Part shown: piece after piece, positions 50,415 through 59,312 of the stretch
Layout: every line of letters begins with the position of its first letter
Numbering within the stretch: position 1 is the stretch's first letter
NCBI RefSeq assembly: GCF_002846575.1
Contig: NZ_PJND01000008.1
Location: 434,001 to 498,000, forward strand
Direction: 5' to 3'
Length of the DNA: 64,000 nt
From: Flavobacterium lindanitolerans
GTDB taxonomy: Bacteria > Bacteroidota > Bacteroidia > Flavobacteriales > Flavobacteriaceae
Translations under genes and position numbers: made by a program
Notes under the pieces: generated by a model
Seen by the model: the letters and a program-made list of their open reading frames with translations, nothing else
The model's database searches: none
What the model was told of the DNA's origin: nothing

Positions 50415-51734
50415 TTATTTTTTCATCAAAAACTTCGCAACAGCATGATAAGCCGGAATAGAATAAGCGTCATTGGCGCTATTTGCGGCAACAGGATGGG
50501 AAGCAAAACGCACAATAACCATGTCTGCCTTGGGGTCAACATAAATCACCTGGCCATGTACACCTCGGGCGCAGAACGCACCATGTTCGTTATGCGTAAT
50601 CCACCACATATTTTTGTAGCTCCATCCTTTCAGTAGCGGATAACCCGCTTTGGCAAAGGCATTTTTGTTGCCTCCCTTTTTGATGTCTTCAATGGCTACC
50701 TTCGGGATAATCTGATATCCGTTTGCAAAACCGTTATCCAGAATGAGTTGGCCAAAACGTACCATATCTCTTAATCCCAGATTAAAGCCTCCACCGGCAA
50801 AAGGCGTTCCTGTAGCATCAACAGACAGGTAGGCGTCCTGCTCAACACCCAGTCGTTTCCATATCCTTTCAGACAATACCGTTGCCACATCTTTCTTTGT
50901 GGCGCGGGCAATAATCCAGCCCAGTACATCAGAATTTACCGTCTTATAGCCAAAAGCCTTGCCATGCGTACCTTTTTTCTTAACCAATGGCAGGTATTCA
51001 TAATAGCTCTTTGGTCCTTTGTAATCCTTTGGTTTGGGCAGCGGATTTCCCGCAGCCGAAAACTGCCATATCTCCGCATTCGGGTCTGCATAATCTTCAC
51101 TAAACTGTAGGGCAGTTGTCATATCCATAACCTGCCGAACCGTGGCATCTCCAAACGCTGATTTTTTAAGTTCCGGAATATAGTCGGTCACTTTTTTCCT
51201 TTCATCAATAATTCCTTCTTTTGCGAGCAGTATGCCCAGAGTCCCCGTAAATGATTTTGTTACAGACATAGCGGCATGCTGTCCTTCAGGTGTCAGGGCT
51301 CCAAAATATTTTTCGTATACTATTTTTCCGTGATGCAATATGATAACCCCATCTGCATAGGTCTTTTGCAGGCTCTCTTCCCAGGTCATCGGTTCTTTTT
51401 CTCCCAATGGAATAAAAGTGACGCCTCCAATATCTTCGCGAAGTGCTTCCTGTAGCGGATTTGAAGGTCCTAAACCACGGGAAACGTTAGTTGTAGGCAT
51501 AAATTGTCGCATATGTGCCACACTCCACCGCAAGCCCGGAAATTCAAAGAAACTGCCATCTTCAAAACGCAGTATGCGATTTTCCGGCGGCGGCGAACCA
51601 ACCATCCATCCCATTTTTACAGGGTCACTTTCTGCAGCAGTCGGGTAAACGGTTTTTTCCTGTGCTTTGGAGGAAGTACCATACAGCAGGCAGGAACAAA
51701 AAAATAATCGGGAATAAAAATAAAGCTGTTTCAT
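50415..51734 (-). CDS. serine hydrolase (class C beta-lactamase-like)
   Basis: 439 residues from the ATG at 51734, which begins the signal peptide (FFCSCLLYGTSSKAQ); an upstream in-frame ATG at 51800 gives a poor leader. Penicillin-binding-type fold with SxxK at Ser157-Val-Thr-Lys160 (AAMSVTKSFTG), YxN-like YKTVN, and a C-terminal HGQVIYVDP in place of KTG. Such proteins are usually esterases or peptidases acting on D-amino-acid or ester substrates, not necessarily on beta-lactams. Monocistronic. Confidence 0.9.
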   Translation of the reverse strand: MKQLYFYSRLFFCSCLLYGTSSKAQEKTVYPTAAESDPVKMGWMVGSPPPENRILRFEDGSFFEFPGLRWSVAHMRQFMPTTNVSRGLGPSNPLQEALREDIGGVTFIPLGEKEPMTWEESLQKTYADGVIILHHGKIVYEKYFGALTPEGQHAAMSVTKSFTGTLGILLAKEGIIDERKKVTDYIPELKKSAFGDATVRQVMDMTTALQFSEDYADPNAEIWQFSAAGNPLPKPKDYKGPKSYYEYLPLVKKKGTHGKAFGYKTVNSDVLGWIIARATKKDVATVLSERIWKRLGVEQDAYLSVDATGTPFAGGGFNLGLRDMVRFGQLILDNGFANGYQIIPKVAIEDIKKGGNKNAFAKAGYPLLKGWSYKNMWWITHNEHGAFCARGVHGQVIYVDPKADMVIVRFASHPVAANSANDAYSIPAYHAVAKFLMKK

Positions 51735-52069
51735 AGGTAAAGATTTAGGTTGGTTGATTAAGCTAAAGGAAAAATTACAGTGAACACGTTTATAAATCAC
51801 TGTAATTCAACCTAAAGTTACAATATATATTCTAAAACGGTCGAATATTTTTAAGGATTTTCTGTATAAAAAATACACCTCCCTACCTGTTTCTTTATCT
51901 TAAGGTGAATTGTATTTCGAAAAAAACTGTTATTTTTTAGTTGTTTTCTTTTAGAAATATAAGATAAAATTTGCATTTTTGTCTTAGGCATGTTGTGTCA
52001 TGCCACTTCCCCCGCCAGATTAAATAACGACGTATCTTTTAGATGCAACTATCATAATACCTACGACCC
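51735..52069. other. 335-bp divergent intergenic region
   Basis: AT-rich. On the plus strand TTG (51941-51943) and TAAAATTTG (51965-51973) form an imperfect promoter for the peptidase gene at 52070. I see no other feature. Confidence 0.45.
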
Positions 52070-53902
52070 ATGAAAGTATTCCGATTGGCCTTTTTATTTT
52101 TGTTGATTTCCAACAGTTCTTTGTTTGCTCAGGTTCCCGTAACCGACCTTGATTTTGCCATACTCCGTTGTGAGAAGGCTTTTGAATCCGGAACGGAAGA
52201 GGATATCAAAACCAATTTTCCATTACCGGAACAGCAGGAATTGCTGCTTAGCCTTGACAAAAGCAAAACGAAAATTGTACGCAAGGCAGGTCCGTCAAAA
52301 ATACTTGAAAGCGATAAGAAAAGTGCTTTGGTATTGCTAACGGGTACTTTACTTTTTGGCAATTCAGGAAACGAAACCCTTTACTCAGGACACTACTCCG
52401 GCATATACCGTTTTAAATACAGTGGCGGAAAATGGACCATTGCAGAAAAACTGCCAATTGACCGCAAGAATCTCCTGATGGGACATATCATAAACGCTGC
52501 TATTGACCCTGGCAGCAGCAGTTTGACTGTGAGTGACAGTATGAAAATCCTGACTCAGGAATCTTACGGATTTACGGTAGTGTTGAACCATAAGGCTAAG
52601 ATAACAACGCTACAGGTGGATGGTAAGGATGCCGATTATGTGTTTAACGGTGGTATTCTTTGGGTGCGTACCAAAACCAATGCCGAGCAGCAGTTGGCAC
52701 TTTCCTATACGCTTGCGGTTGACAAGTCTGAGAAGGATAAAAATTCCGGTTATTTTGATGATACTTACGGACATGTGAGAAACCAGTTTTTCTGGCATCC
52801 GTTTTTTAGTTTTTCAAGTCCAAACGACCGTGCTAATTTTTCGGTTCGTGTAACCATCCCATCAGCATACCAACTGGCTACCAGCCTGCCACAGGAAGAA
52901 ACCGTTTCAGAAAACCAGAGAATTGTTAAGGCGCAGTCTGCCGGTCCAACATTTGCATTGGGGCTTTACTATGACAAGAAATGGAAAACATATCGTTATA
53001 AAAAGAATGATTACCAGTTGGAAGTTTTCTGTGATGCGGATTTCAAACCCAATCCGGATATACTCCATAAGAATTTCCTGGAAGCCTATGATTTGCTGGC
53101 TGAAAAATTCGGAAGTCCGAGAGGACAATATCTTGCCATTGTACAGGACCGCTCGAATGCCTCAAATGGTTGGCTTAACCGAAGCAATGATATGATTGTA
53201 GCTGCCAAACAGGGTAGTGATTTTTTAAGAGACAAACCGTCACCCCGCGCTCCGTTTGCTCATGAGGTAGCCCATGCGTGGACCACGCCTATTGGTCCTG
53301 CTACCAATTTCCTTTCGGAAGGTTGGGCGTCTTATGCAGAACGTTATTTTCTTGAAAAGCAATATGGAGAAGCTATTTTTAAAGACTACCTTACAAGCTA
53401 TAAGAATATTTATTTCTCGGAAGGTTTTGATACCAAAGTTTCTTTATGGGACGATGTTTCCAATGATGGTGTTTCCTATTACAAAGGTGTTTGGGTGTTT
53501 TATATGCTTGAACAATTGCTGGGGAAAGAGGATTTTGAAAATGGACTGAAAGCTTTTATGCAGTCCGGAGAGCCTATGACGATACCATTTTTTATGGATA
53601 AGCTTACCAAAACGACCGGCAAAAAAGTACAGCCTTTTTTAGAGCCGTGGCTTAAAAGCAAGCAGGTTCCTCATGTGCGTGCTGTTTTGAAAGATAATGC
53701 CCTTGTGATTAGCCAGGAAGGTGATGTATTGCCTTTTTTACTGGAAGTAGAATTTACTTTGGGCGATGGAACAAAAACGTTGAGTTCTTTCCCTATCAAG
53801 GATAAGCAGCATCGTTTCAAGCTTTCCGGTGCTAAGTTTGCCGGTGCTAAAGCGATAAAATTAGACCCAAGCGGCAAACTGCTAATCAAAATTCTGGAAT
53901 AA
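52070..53902 (+). CDS. exported HExxH metallopeptidase (gluzincin-like)
   Basis: 610 residues: signal peptide 1-20 (LISNSSLFAQ), an N-terminal beta-rich domain to ~370, and a peptidase domain with HEVAH at 398-402 and the third ligand Glu417 in FLSEGWASYAE. The spacing from the second His to Glu is 14 residues, shorter than the 18 of classical M1 aminopeptidases, so this is an M1/M61-like relative and not a standard member. A C-terminal helical plus beta region (~450-610) completes it. Predicted periplasmic or surface protease. Monocistronic. Confidence 0.82.
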   Translation: MKVFRLAFLFLLISNSSLFAQVPVTDLDFAILRCEKAFESGTEEDIKTNFPLPEQQELLLSLDKSKTKIVRKAGPSKILESDKKSALVLLTGTLLFGNSGNETLYSGHYSGIYRFKYSGGKWTIAEKLPIDRKNLLMGHIINAAIDPGSSSLTVSDSMKILTQESYGFTVVLNHKAKITTLQVDGKDADYVFNGGILWVRTKTNAEQQLALSYTLAVDKSEKDKNSGYFDDTYGHVRNQFFWHPFFSFSSPNDRANFSVRVTIPSAYQLATSLPQEETVSENQRIVKAQSAGPTFALGLYYDKKWKTYRYKKNDYQLEVFCDADFKPNPDILHKNFLEAYDLLAEKFGSPRGQYLAIVQDRSNASNGWLNRSNDMIVAAKQGSDFLRDKPSPRAPFAHEVAHAWTTPIGPATNFLSEGWASYAERYFLEKQYGEAIFKDYLTSYKNIYFSEGFDTKVSLWDDVSNDGVSYYKGVWVFYMLEQLLGKEDFENGLKAFMQSGEPMTIPFFMDKLTKTTGKKVQPFLEPWLKSKQVPHVRAVLKDNALVISQEGDVLPFLLEVEFTLGDGTKTLSSFPIKDKQHRFKLSGAKFAGAKAIKLDPSGKLLIKILE

Positions 53903-53907
53903 TTGCC

Positions 53908-54123
53908 TTATCGTTCATAGCCGCAGCGCGTCTTCCCTGCTTTTTGGGCTTCCCTGAGGGTTATCTTCTCTATTTTGTAGGTGCAGTTCTGCAAACCTTC
54001 ACAGCTTTCCGTATAGTGAAATCGTTTCCCGTTCGGGCTGTTGCAGATGTATACTTCTTTCCTTTTTGAGGTTGTTGCCTGAATAAACAGGATACTTAAC
54101 AATACCAATAGAGATGATTTCAT
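53908..54123 (-). CDS. small exported cysteine-containing protein
   Basis: 71 residues: short signal peptide (LVLLSILFIQATTS), then YICNSPNGKRFHYTESCEGL and TLREAQKAGKTRCGYE with four Cys. Small Bacteroidota proteins with the same YIC..GK.YH....C.GL ... A...G...CG pattern are frequent, and the pattern recalls a Zn- or disulfide-stabilised knuckle. Function unknown. It converges on the peptidase gene with a 5-nt gap. Confidence 0.75.
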   Translation of the reverse strand: MKSSLLVLLSILFIQATTSKRKEVYICNSPNGKRFHYTESCEGLQNCTYKIEKITLREAQKAGKTRCGYER

Positions 54124-54295
54124 TTTACTGTTTTATTGGATGACAAGACAGTAAAAATAAATAATTTTATTTATTATAAATGTTTTTGTTTGTTAAAAAT
54201 ATTGAAGTGCTAAGTCATTAAGAAAAAAAGGGCCAGGGTCAAGAGTTATTTAAACCTTAGTCCTTTTCTCCTTAGAAACTTTTTACCTTATCAAC

Positions 54296-54694
54296 TTATT
54301 TCCCTTGAAAATGATTTCTAATTAAAGGAATTTGTACCAACATTGCTAATAGTAAGGCTACTGCTGCATACATAGTTGTTTTAGAAGAATCCAACTGGTT
54401 TGCCATGTTTTGGAGTTTGTTAGCGTAGGCCATGTCAAAATCAATATTGAATATTTGTTGTTCTGAGCCATCTGTGAAATAAGCATAACCAAACAATCCA
54501 ATAATAATGGTAATCAATACAATCCAAAAAGTTTTTGGCAGTAAGGGTTTATAGGCTGGAATGGTCTTTTCCGGAGCCATAGCAACCTGTGCCATCACAC
54601 GGGATGTAAAATCAAAGGATGGCGTTTCCAGCGGCAGGCTTTTCATTGCCTTGTCTGCCAGTTTTTCCAATTCGTTATTTTCGTTCTCTTTCAT
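54296..54694 (-). CDS. membrane protein, probable anti-sigma factor
   Basis: 132 residues with a cytoplasmic N-terminal helix region (1-55) and two predicted membrane segments (~67-88, FWIVLITIIIGLFGYAYF; ~110-128, MYAAVALLLAMLVQI). Overlaps the ECF sigma gene by 20 nt on the same strand, the usual arrangement for a sigma/anti-sigma pair. No zinc-finger anti-sigma motif is seen. Confidence 0.75.
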   Translation of the reverse strand: MKENENNELEKLADKAMKSLPLETPSFDFTSRVMAQVAMAPEKTIPAYKPLLPKTFWIVLITIIIGLFGYAYFTDGSEQQIFNIDFDMAYANKLQNMANQLDSSKTTMYAAVALLLAMLVQIPLIRNHFQGK

Positions 54695-55265
54695 ATTCGC
54701 TAATAATTTCAGGTTCGAGTCTGGCTCTTACTATTTCGCCTAGCTTCTTCCTGCAACGGAAGAGTTTTATTTTTACATTATTCGCTTTAATGCCTATTAT
54801 CTTGGCTATTTCTTCAAGCGATTGTTCTTCAAAATAATACAGGGTCAGCAAAAAGGCATCTTCGCCCGGTAATTGCTGCAAACACTCCTGTATAGCACGG
54901 TGGCGTTCTTCCCCGTCCATGGCATCCAGTACATTTTCTGCTGCTGCCAGTTGGCGTGAGCCATAATTATCTATATCAACTGTTAAAGGTACCGTTTTAT
55001 GTTTCTTAATCCTATCCAGACAGGTATTATAGGCTACCCTATAAATCCATGTTGAAAATTTTGATTCCCCTTTAAATTTTTCCATTGACCGGAATACTTT
55101 TACAAAAGTGTCCTGCGCTGCTTCTTCAGCCTCTTCGGTATTTTTAATCATCCGTAGGGCTAAGGTATAAACCAGGGTTTTATAGCGTTCCACCAAATGC
55201 GTAAATGCCTGGGTGTCGCCTTTCATAATCCGGTCAATATAAAACTGGTCGTTAGGTAGTGCCAT
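54675..55265 (-). CDS. ECF-type RNA polymerase sigma factor
   Basis: 196 residues: sigma region 2 (~20-90, EEAEEAAQDTFVKVFRSMEK, STWIYRVAYNTCLDRIKK) and region 4 (~130-185, LPGEDAFLLTLYYFEEQSLE, AKIIGIKANNVKIKLFRCRK). Heads a two-gene unit with its probable anti-sigma factor. An 8-bp tandem repeat lies ~86 bp upstream. Confidence 0.94.
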   Translation of the reverse strand: MALPNDQFYIDRIMKGDTQAFTHLVERYKTLVYTLALRMIKNTEEAEEAAQDTFVKVFRSMEKFKGESKFSTWIYRVAYNTCLDRIKKHKTVPLTVDIDNYGSRQLAAAENVLDAMDGEERHRAIQECLQQLPGEDAFLLTLYYFEEQSLEEIAKIIGIKANNVKIKLFRCRKKLGEIVRARLEPEIISEYERERK

Positions 55266-55350
55266 ATAGATGTAAGACGATACAAACTGCTGATGGGTTA
55301 CAGCTAAAATAAAATTTTTATTGGTTAGTGGAAAATTTGTTGTGAAGTTT

Positions 55351-55401
55351 GGTGCTAAGGTGCTAAGGTGCTAAGGTGCTAAGGTGCTAAGGTGCTAAGG
55401 T
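55351..55401. repeat. 8-bp tandem repeat (GGTGCTAA) x 6.4
   Basis: 51 bp of perfect GGTGCTAA repeats, 86 bp upstream of the sigma-factor start codon and 122 bp upstream of the divergent gene at 55524. Prone to slipped-strand length change. Confidence 0.9.
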
Positions 55402-55523
55402 AGAAAGTTGAAGTAAGTATAATTAGGCATAATAATATTTTTTTTCAAAAAGTTGTAACCTAAATCCGAAAGCTGTCGTCATAAGGTACAGATACAATCA
55501 ATAACATTTAAAAATCATCAATC

Positions 55524-55862
55524 ATGGAACGAATTATTATACCTGTTTGCTTATTTGCTACAATTTTTGGAGTTTTCTATATCTATTTGAGTACCCGCAA
55601 CCGCGAACGTCTTGCTCTGATAGAAAAGGGCGCTGATGCCAGCCTTTTTAAGAGCAGTCCGCAAAATGTACCGGTTTGGAAATTGCTACTTCTGAATCTT
55701 TCACTGTTACTTATAGGCATAGGGATCGGACTTCTTATTATTTCTATTCTACATGCATACACTTTGCTTGACAGCGAGGCTGCCAATACGGCTATAGTGT
55801 TTATCATGGCCGGAATAAGCCTGTTCACAGGTTTTACACTTTCCAAAAAATTGGAAAAATAA
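55524..55862 (+). CDS. small membrane protein (DUF6249-like)
   Basis: 112 residues: N-terminal helix (~5-22, VCLFATIFGVFYIYL), NRERLALIEKGADASLF, then two helices (~52-75, ~88-106). The ERLALIEKG motif after a first helix is typical of DUF6249-type proteins that accompany ECF sigma/anti-sigma loci in Bacteroidota. It lies divergent to the sigma gene here and may be part of its regulon. Confidence 0.75.
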   Translation: MERIIIPVCLFATIFGVFYIYLSTRNRERLALIEKGADASLFKSSPQNVPVWKLLLLNLSLLLIGIGIGLLIISILHAYTLLDSEAANTAIVFIMAGISLFTGFTLSKKLEK

Positions 55863-55882
55863 TTTTTAGGTTTGATTATATT

Positions 55883-55912
55883 AAAAAACGCAGGACTATC
55901 CTGCGTTTTTTT
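55883..55912 (+). terminator. intrinsic terminator
   Basis: CGCAGGA-cta-TCCTGCG stem with A-run before and T-run after, downstream of 55524-55862. The same stem recurs at 56198-56227. Confidence 0.88.
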
Positions 55913-56140
55913 GGTTGATTGATTGGCTGGTTGGTTAACTAAAAGGTTTTTCTTTTGCAATTTTCAACTGCCTAAGAAATAAGCCCAGTCAGCGAAAAGC
56001 ATCTTAAATTTATAGCCAGGAAACATATTATACTGTCACCCAAACCTACTAATAACTATTTTTGTTTTATTACGGATTTCCATAAAGTAGAGAAAAAAAG
56101 TCGAAAGTCGAAAAGTCAAAAAGTCGAAAGTTGGAAAGCT

Positions 56141-56190
56141 GGAAAGTTTTGGAAAGTTTTGGAAAGTTTTGGAAAGTTTTGGAAAGTTTT
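56141..56190. repeat. 10-bp tandem repeat (GGAAAGTTTT) x 5
   Basis: Five exact copies, preceded by GTCGAAAAGTC-type phrases (56095-56135). Intergenic, just downstream of the PepSY-like gene's terminator on the minus strand. Confidence 0.9.
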
Positions 56191-56197
56191 GGAAAAT

Positions 56198-56227
56198 AAA
56201 AAAACGCAGGAATATCCTGCGTTTTTT
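56198..56227 (-). terminator. intrinsic terminator
   Basis: CGCAGGA-ata-TCCTGCG stem flanked by A and T runs, 19 nt after the PepSY-like stop codon. Same stem sequence as the terminator at 55883-55912. Confidence 0.85.
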
Positions 56228-56245
56228 ATTTTCTTCAATAGACAA

Positions 56246-56674
56246 TTAATCCTTTTTCAGGAATTTTCCATCTTTTGTAAATTCCAAATCAATGCCATTG
56301 GTCAGGTCTACATCTACATCTTTATGGCCATAATCAATATGGGTGATTTTTTCGTTTGGATAATTCGCTGCTACATAATCCCTGATTGATGCAGGAATAA
56401 AGGCTGTGGGTATCGGATTTTTGCCTCCATCGACTTCACGATAGGAACCGTCTTTCCAGAATTCTACTTCTGTACCGTCCTGCAACTTGACTTCATAGCC
56501 TTTTTCACCATGTTCTGCATCTTTTTTGGCTTTTTCAATGCCTGTATGACTAAAATGTTCCTTAAGAAATTCCTGTGCCGGTTTTGGCAATTCACCTGGG
56601 GCTATTTTCTTTTGGGCCAATGCCGGTATTGCCAATCCAAGCAATAGTACGGCTAAAGCAATTTTTGTTTTCAT
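56246..56674 (-). CDS. exported PepSY-like protein
   Basis: 142 residues: signal peptide 1-20 (LLLGLAIPALAQ), then PepSY-like repeats (PAQEFLKEHFSHTGIEKAKK, ... IPASIRDYVAANYPNEKITH) with the alternating EVEFWKDGSYREVD and IDLEFTKDGKFLKKD beta-hairpins typical of the DUF2874 group. Function unknown. It is not next to a two-component system, unlike the family member at 40361-40828. Monocistronic. Confidence 0.85.
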   Translation of the reverse strand: MKTKIALAVLLLGLAIPALAQKKIAPGELPKPAQEFLKEHFSHTGIEKAKKDAEHGEKGYEVKLQDGTEVEFWKDGSYREVDGGKNPIPTAFIPASIRDYVAANYPNEKITHIDYGHKDVDVDLTNGIDLEFTKDGKFLKKD

Positions 56675-56914
56675 AATTCATTTTTTTAGGTTATGTTCTC
56701 ACTAAGTTAACATAACTTCAATGGCTTTCCTATTTTTTTAAGAAAGGTTTAGTTTTTTGTTAGGAATTTACAAAATAAGACCGCTAAAAACACAATACAT
56801 TAAATATCAATTAGTTAAAATATAACTTTTCAATCTCAAAGCAGGTTCACCTTTATAAAGATGAACCTTTTTGCCTTCAGGAGTCCTAATTTTGGATCAA
56901 AAAAAACAATTGCT

Positions 56915-59245
56915 ATGAAAAAATGTTACTTACTGCTGGCCCTGATGGGCTGGCAAGCGAACTCGTATTCGCAAACGTTAAACCAATCGGCTAACTGGCC
57001 CAATACTGCCTGGACAATTACAGGGAATTACAATGAGGATTCCGAAGCTTTTGAATCTGACCCCAGAATTGCATCAAGCTTTGCCTATAATGACCGTTTT
57101 TCCGGTAATCCGCATGAGGACAATATTGCGGCCGAATCGCCTGTAATTAATCTGAGTGCTGCTTTTGCAAACGGCGAAACCTTATTGGAGCTTACAATGC
57201 CCTATGGCTATCGTTATAAAGCCAACGATGCCTTACGACTGGAATATTGGGATGCTGCCATTTCTGCCTGGATTCCGTGGGGAGAAAATATTCCCGGCAA
57301 TGCAAATACGTCTTTTGCTGTCAGTAATTTTTGTTCGCTTCCTAAAACCCTTTATATTTCGGAAATGCTGAACATTTCGGGTTTTACAACGGCACAGCTC
57401 ACAGGATTCCGTTATCGGTTGTTTTATGATGATGACCCGGCCGGAGCTGCCTGGAACTATGGTTTTTGCTTTGACTCGCCAACATTACGTTCGTGGTCGT
57501 GTGCGGCTCCAACCCGGCTTACCGCTACCGGAGTAGGTTCCAGCCCGATAACGTGGGACAATGTTCCGGGCATTGCAGGCTATGAATATGTTTTGAATAC
57601 GACAAGTGCCGACCCGACAGGTGCGGGAACACCTACGTTGTCGAATATTTTTCTGCCTTCCAATTTGTCTTTACCGCCAAGCACCAAGCATTTTTTCCAT
57701 GTTAGGAGCGTCTGCACCACTTCACAAAGTCCGTGGCGAACCGTTTCGTTTACAACTAGTCCTGTCAATGACAATTGTACGGCGGCAATTGCCCTGACAG
57801 TCAACCCGACGGCCGTTTGTACGGTAAAAACAGCCGGCACACTTGAATCGGCTACAGATTCTGACGAACCTCATGTGGGTTCAGGCCGTCCTGATGACGA
57901 TGTGTGGTATACGTTTGTTGCCACAGCAACTTCGCACCGCATCGAATTGACGAATATTACCGGAAACGGCTCGGAAATAATCGTGCATGAAGTACTGGAA
58001 GGTACCTGTGGCGGCGGACTGATTAGCGTGCACCTCAGTGACCCTGACCTCAACCCTACTTCAAGTACTCCGCGTGCGCTGACTATAGGCAATACTTACT
58101 ATATCCGCGTATTTACGTATGCTTCTGATGCCAACACCCAAACTGATTTTGACATCTGTATTACTACTCCACCGCCACCTCCTGCCAATGACAACTGTTC
58201 AGGTGCCTATACGCTTACTGTTAATCCGACTGCTACCTGTACGGCTGTTACGGCCGGAAGTCTTGTTTCGGCTACAGATTCCAATGAAGGAAATCCTGAA
58301 ATTGGAACACCAAACGATGATGTGTGGTTTAAGTTTACAGCTACACAAACAGCGCATCGTGTTACTTTACGCAACGTAAGCGGCATGCCAAGAGATTTGG
58401 TAGTAGAAATTTTGCAAGGCAATTGCGGCAACCTGACAAGTATGAAAATCAGCACTTCTTATGCCAATACCGTTTTTGGCCTCACGATTGGCAATACCTA
58501 TTATGTAAGGGTGTTTAGCGAATCGCCTGATACCGGTGCTACTACCACATTTAATGTTTGCCTGAGCATTCCTCCTACAGGCGCCATTTGTGAAAAACCA
58601 ATTGTAGTTTCGGGATTGCCTTACACCACTACTGATAACACTATCAATTATGGCGATGATTATGATTTCCCACAAGGAGGAGAATCAGGCTGCGAAGGAA
58701 CCAACAACCATTATCTCGGTGGCGATGAAACCGTTTATGCCTATACGCCTGCTGCGAATCAGACCATCAATATCCGGATTCCGGGCGCTCCGGGCTGGAC
58801 GGCTATTTTAGTTTATACGGATTGTAATGCTATTGGTACCGGGGCCATAGCCTGTGCCAACGGGGATTTTGAAATTGGTGACAGGGAAATTAATGAACTT
58901 GCCGTGACAGCGGGAACTACCTATTATATTTTACTGTCAACACAACCGGCACCCCAGAGTTTTGCCTATACGCTGAATATTACGGAAGAATCTTTGGGAA
59001 CGAAACCTTTTGACGATAGCAGCTTTAGGGCATATCCTAATCCTGTAAAAAACATACTGAATCTTTCGTATAAAGAAGAAATGACAGCTATCAAAGCATT
59101 TAATATTTTAGGTCAGCAGGTGCTTTCTAAAAACATCAATGCAACCGAAAGCGAGGTTGATATGTCTGCCTTGCACAGTGGTACTTATCTGGTAAAGGCC
59201 TATGCCGGCGAAGAAGTCAGGACATTCAAGGTAATCAAACAGTAA
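56915..59245 (+). CDS. large T9SS-secreted protein with FnIII and PPC-like domains
   Basis: 776 residues from the ATG at 56915, chosen because it begins a signal peptide (YLLLALMGWQANSYSQ); the frame is open from 56861. A jelly-roll-like N-terminal domain (~20-195) is followed by a FnIII-like domain (~200-285, TWDNVPGIAGYEYVLN), two homologous PPC-like beta domains (~290-425 and ~430-555, each beginning NDNC and with VWY/VWFKFTA and GNTYYIRVF/GNTYYVRVF), a third diverged one (~560-690), and a type A T9SS domain at ~705-776 (FRAYPNPVKNILNL, SALHSGTYLVKAY). No catalytic site is recognised, so it is likely an adhesin or binding protein. Confidence 0.88.
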   Translation: MKKCYLLLALMGWQANSYSQTLNQSANWPNTAWTITGNYNEDSEAFESDPRIASSFAYNDRFSGNPHEDNIAAESPVINLSAAFANGETLLELTMPYGYRYKANDALRLEYWDAAISAWIPWGENIPGNANTSFAVSNFCSLPKTLYISEMLNISGFTTAQLTGFRYRLFYDDDPAGAAWNYGFCFDSPTLRSWSCAAPTRLTATGVGSSPITWDNVPGIAGYEYVLNTTSADPTGAGTPTLSNIFLPSNLSLPPSTKHFFHVRSVCTTSQSPWRTVSFTTSPVNDNCTAAIALTVNPTAVCTVKTAGTLESATDSDEPHVGSGRPDDDVWYTFVATATSHRIELTNITGNGSEIIVHEVLEGTCGGGLISVHLSDPDLNPTSSTPRALTIGNTYYIRVFTYASDANTQTDFDICITTPPPPPANDNCSGAYTLTVNPTATCTAVTAGSLVSATDSNEGNPEIGTPNDDVWFKFTATQTAHRVTLRNVSGMPRDLVVEILQGNCGNLTSMKISTSYANTVFGLTIGNTYYVRVFSESPDTGATTTFNVCLSIPPTGAICEKPIVVSGLPYTTTDNTINYGDDYDFPQGGESGCEGTNNHYLGGDETVYAYTPAANQTINIRIPGAPGWTAILVYTDCNAIGTGAIACANGDFEIGDREINELAVTAGTTYYILLSTQPAPQSFAYTLNITEESLGTKPFDDSSFRAYPNPVKNILNLSYKEEMTAIKAFNILGQQVLSKNINATESEVDMSALHSGTYLVKAYAGEEVRTFKVIKQ

Positions 59246-59265
59246 CAATCCCGAAAAAACATAAA

Positions 59266-59289
59266 AAAGCCGCCCAATGGGGCGGCTTT
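59266..59289. terminator. bidirectional intrinsic terminator
   Basis: AAAGCCGCC / GGCGGCTTT stem between the converging T9SS cargo gene and the M16 peptidase gene. Confidence 0.85.
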
Positions 59290-59312
59290 CTGTATTTAGG
59301 AATGTATCAGGA

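Noticed and set aside
50415..51734. Antibiotic-resistance beta-lactamase
   Set aside because: SxxK and the fold are present, but the KTG motif is replaced by HGQ and the architecture fits a general serine hydrolase/esterase. Resistance cannot be claimed.
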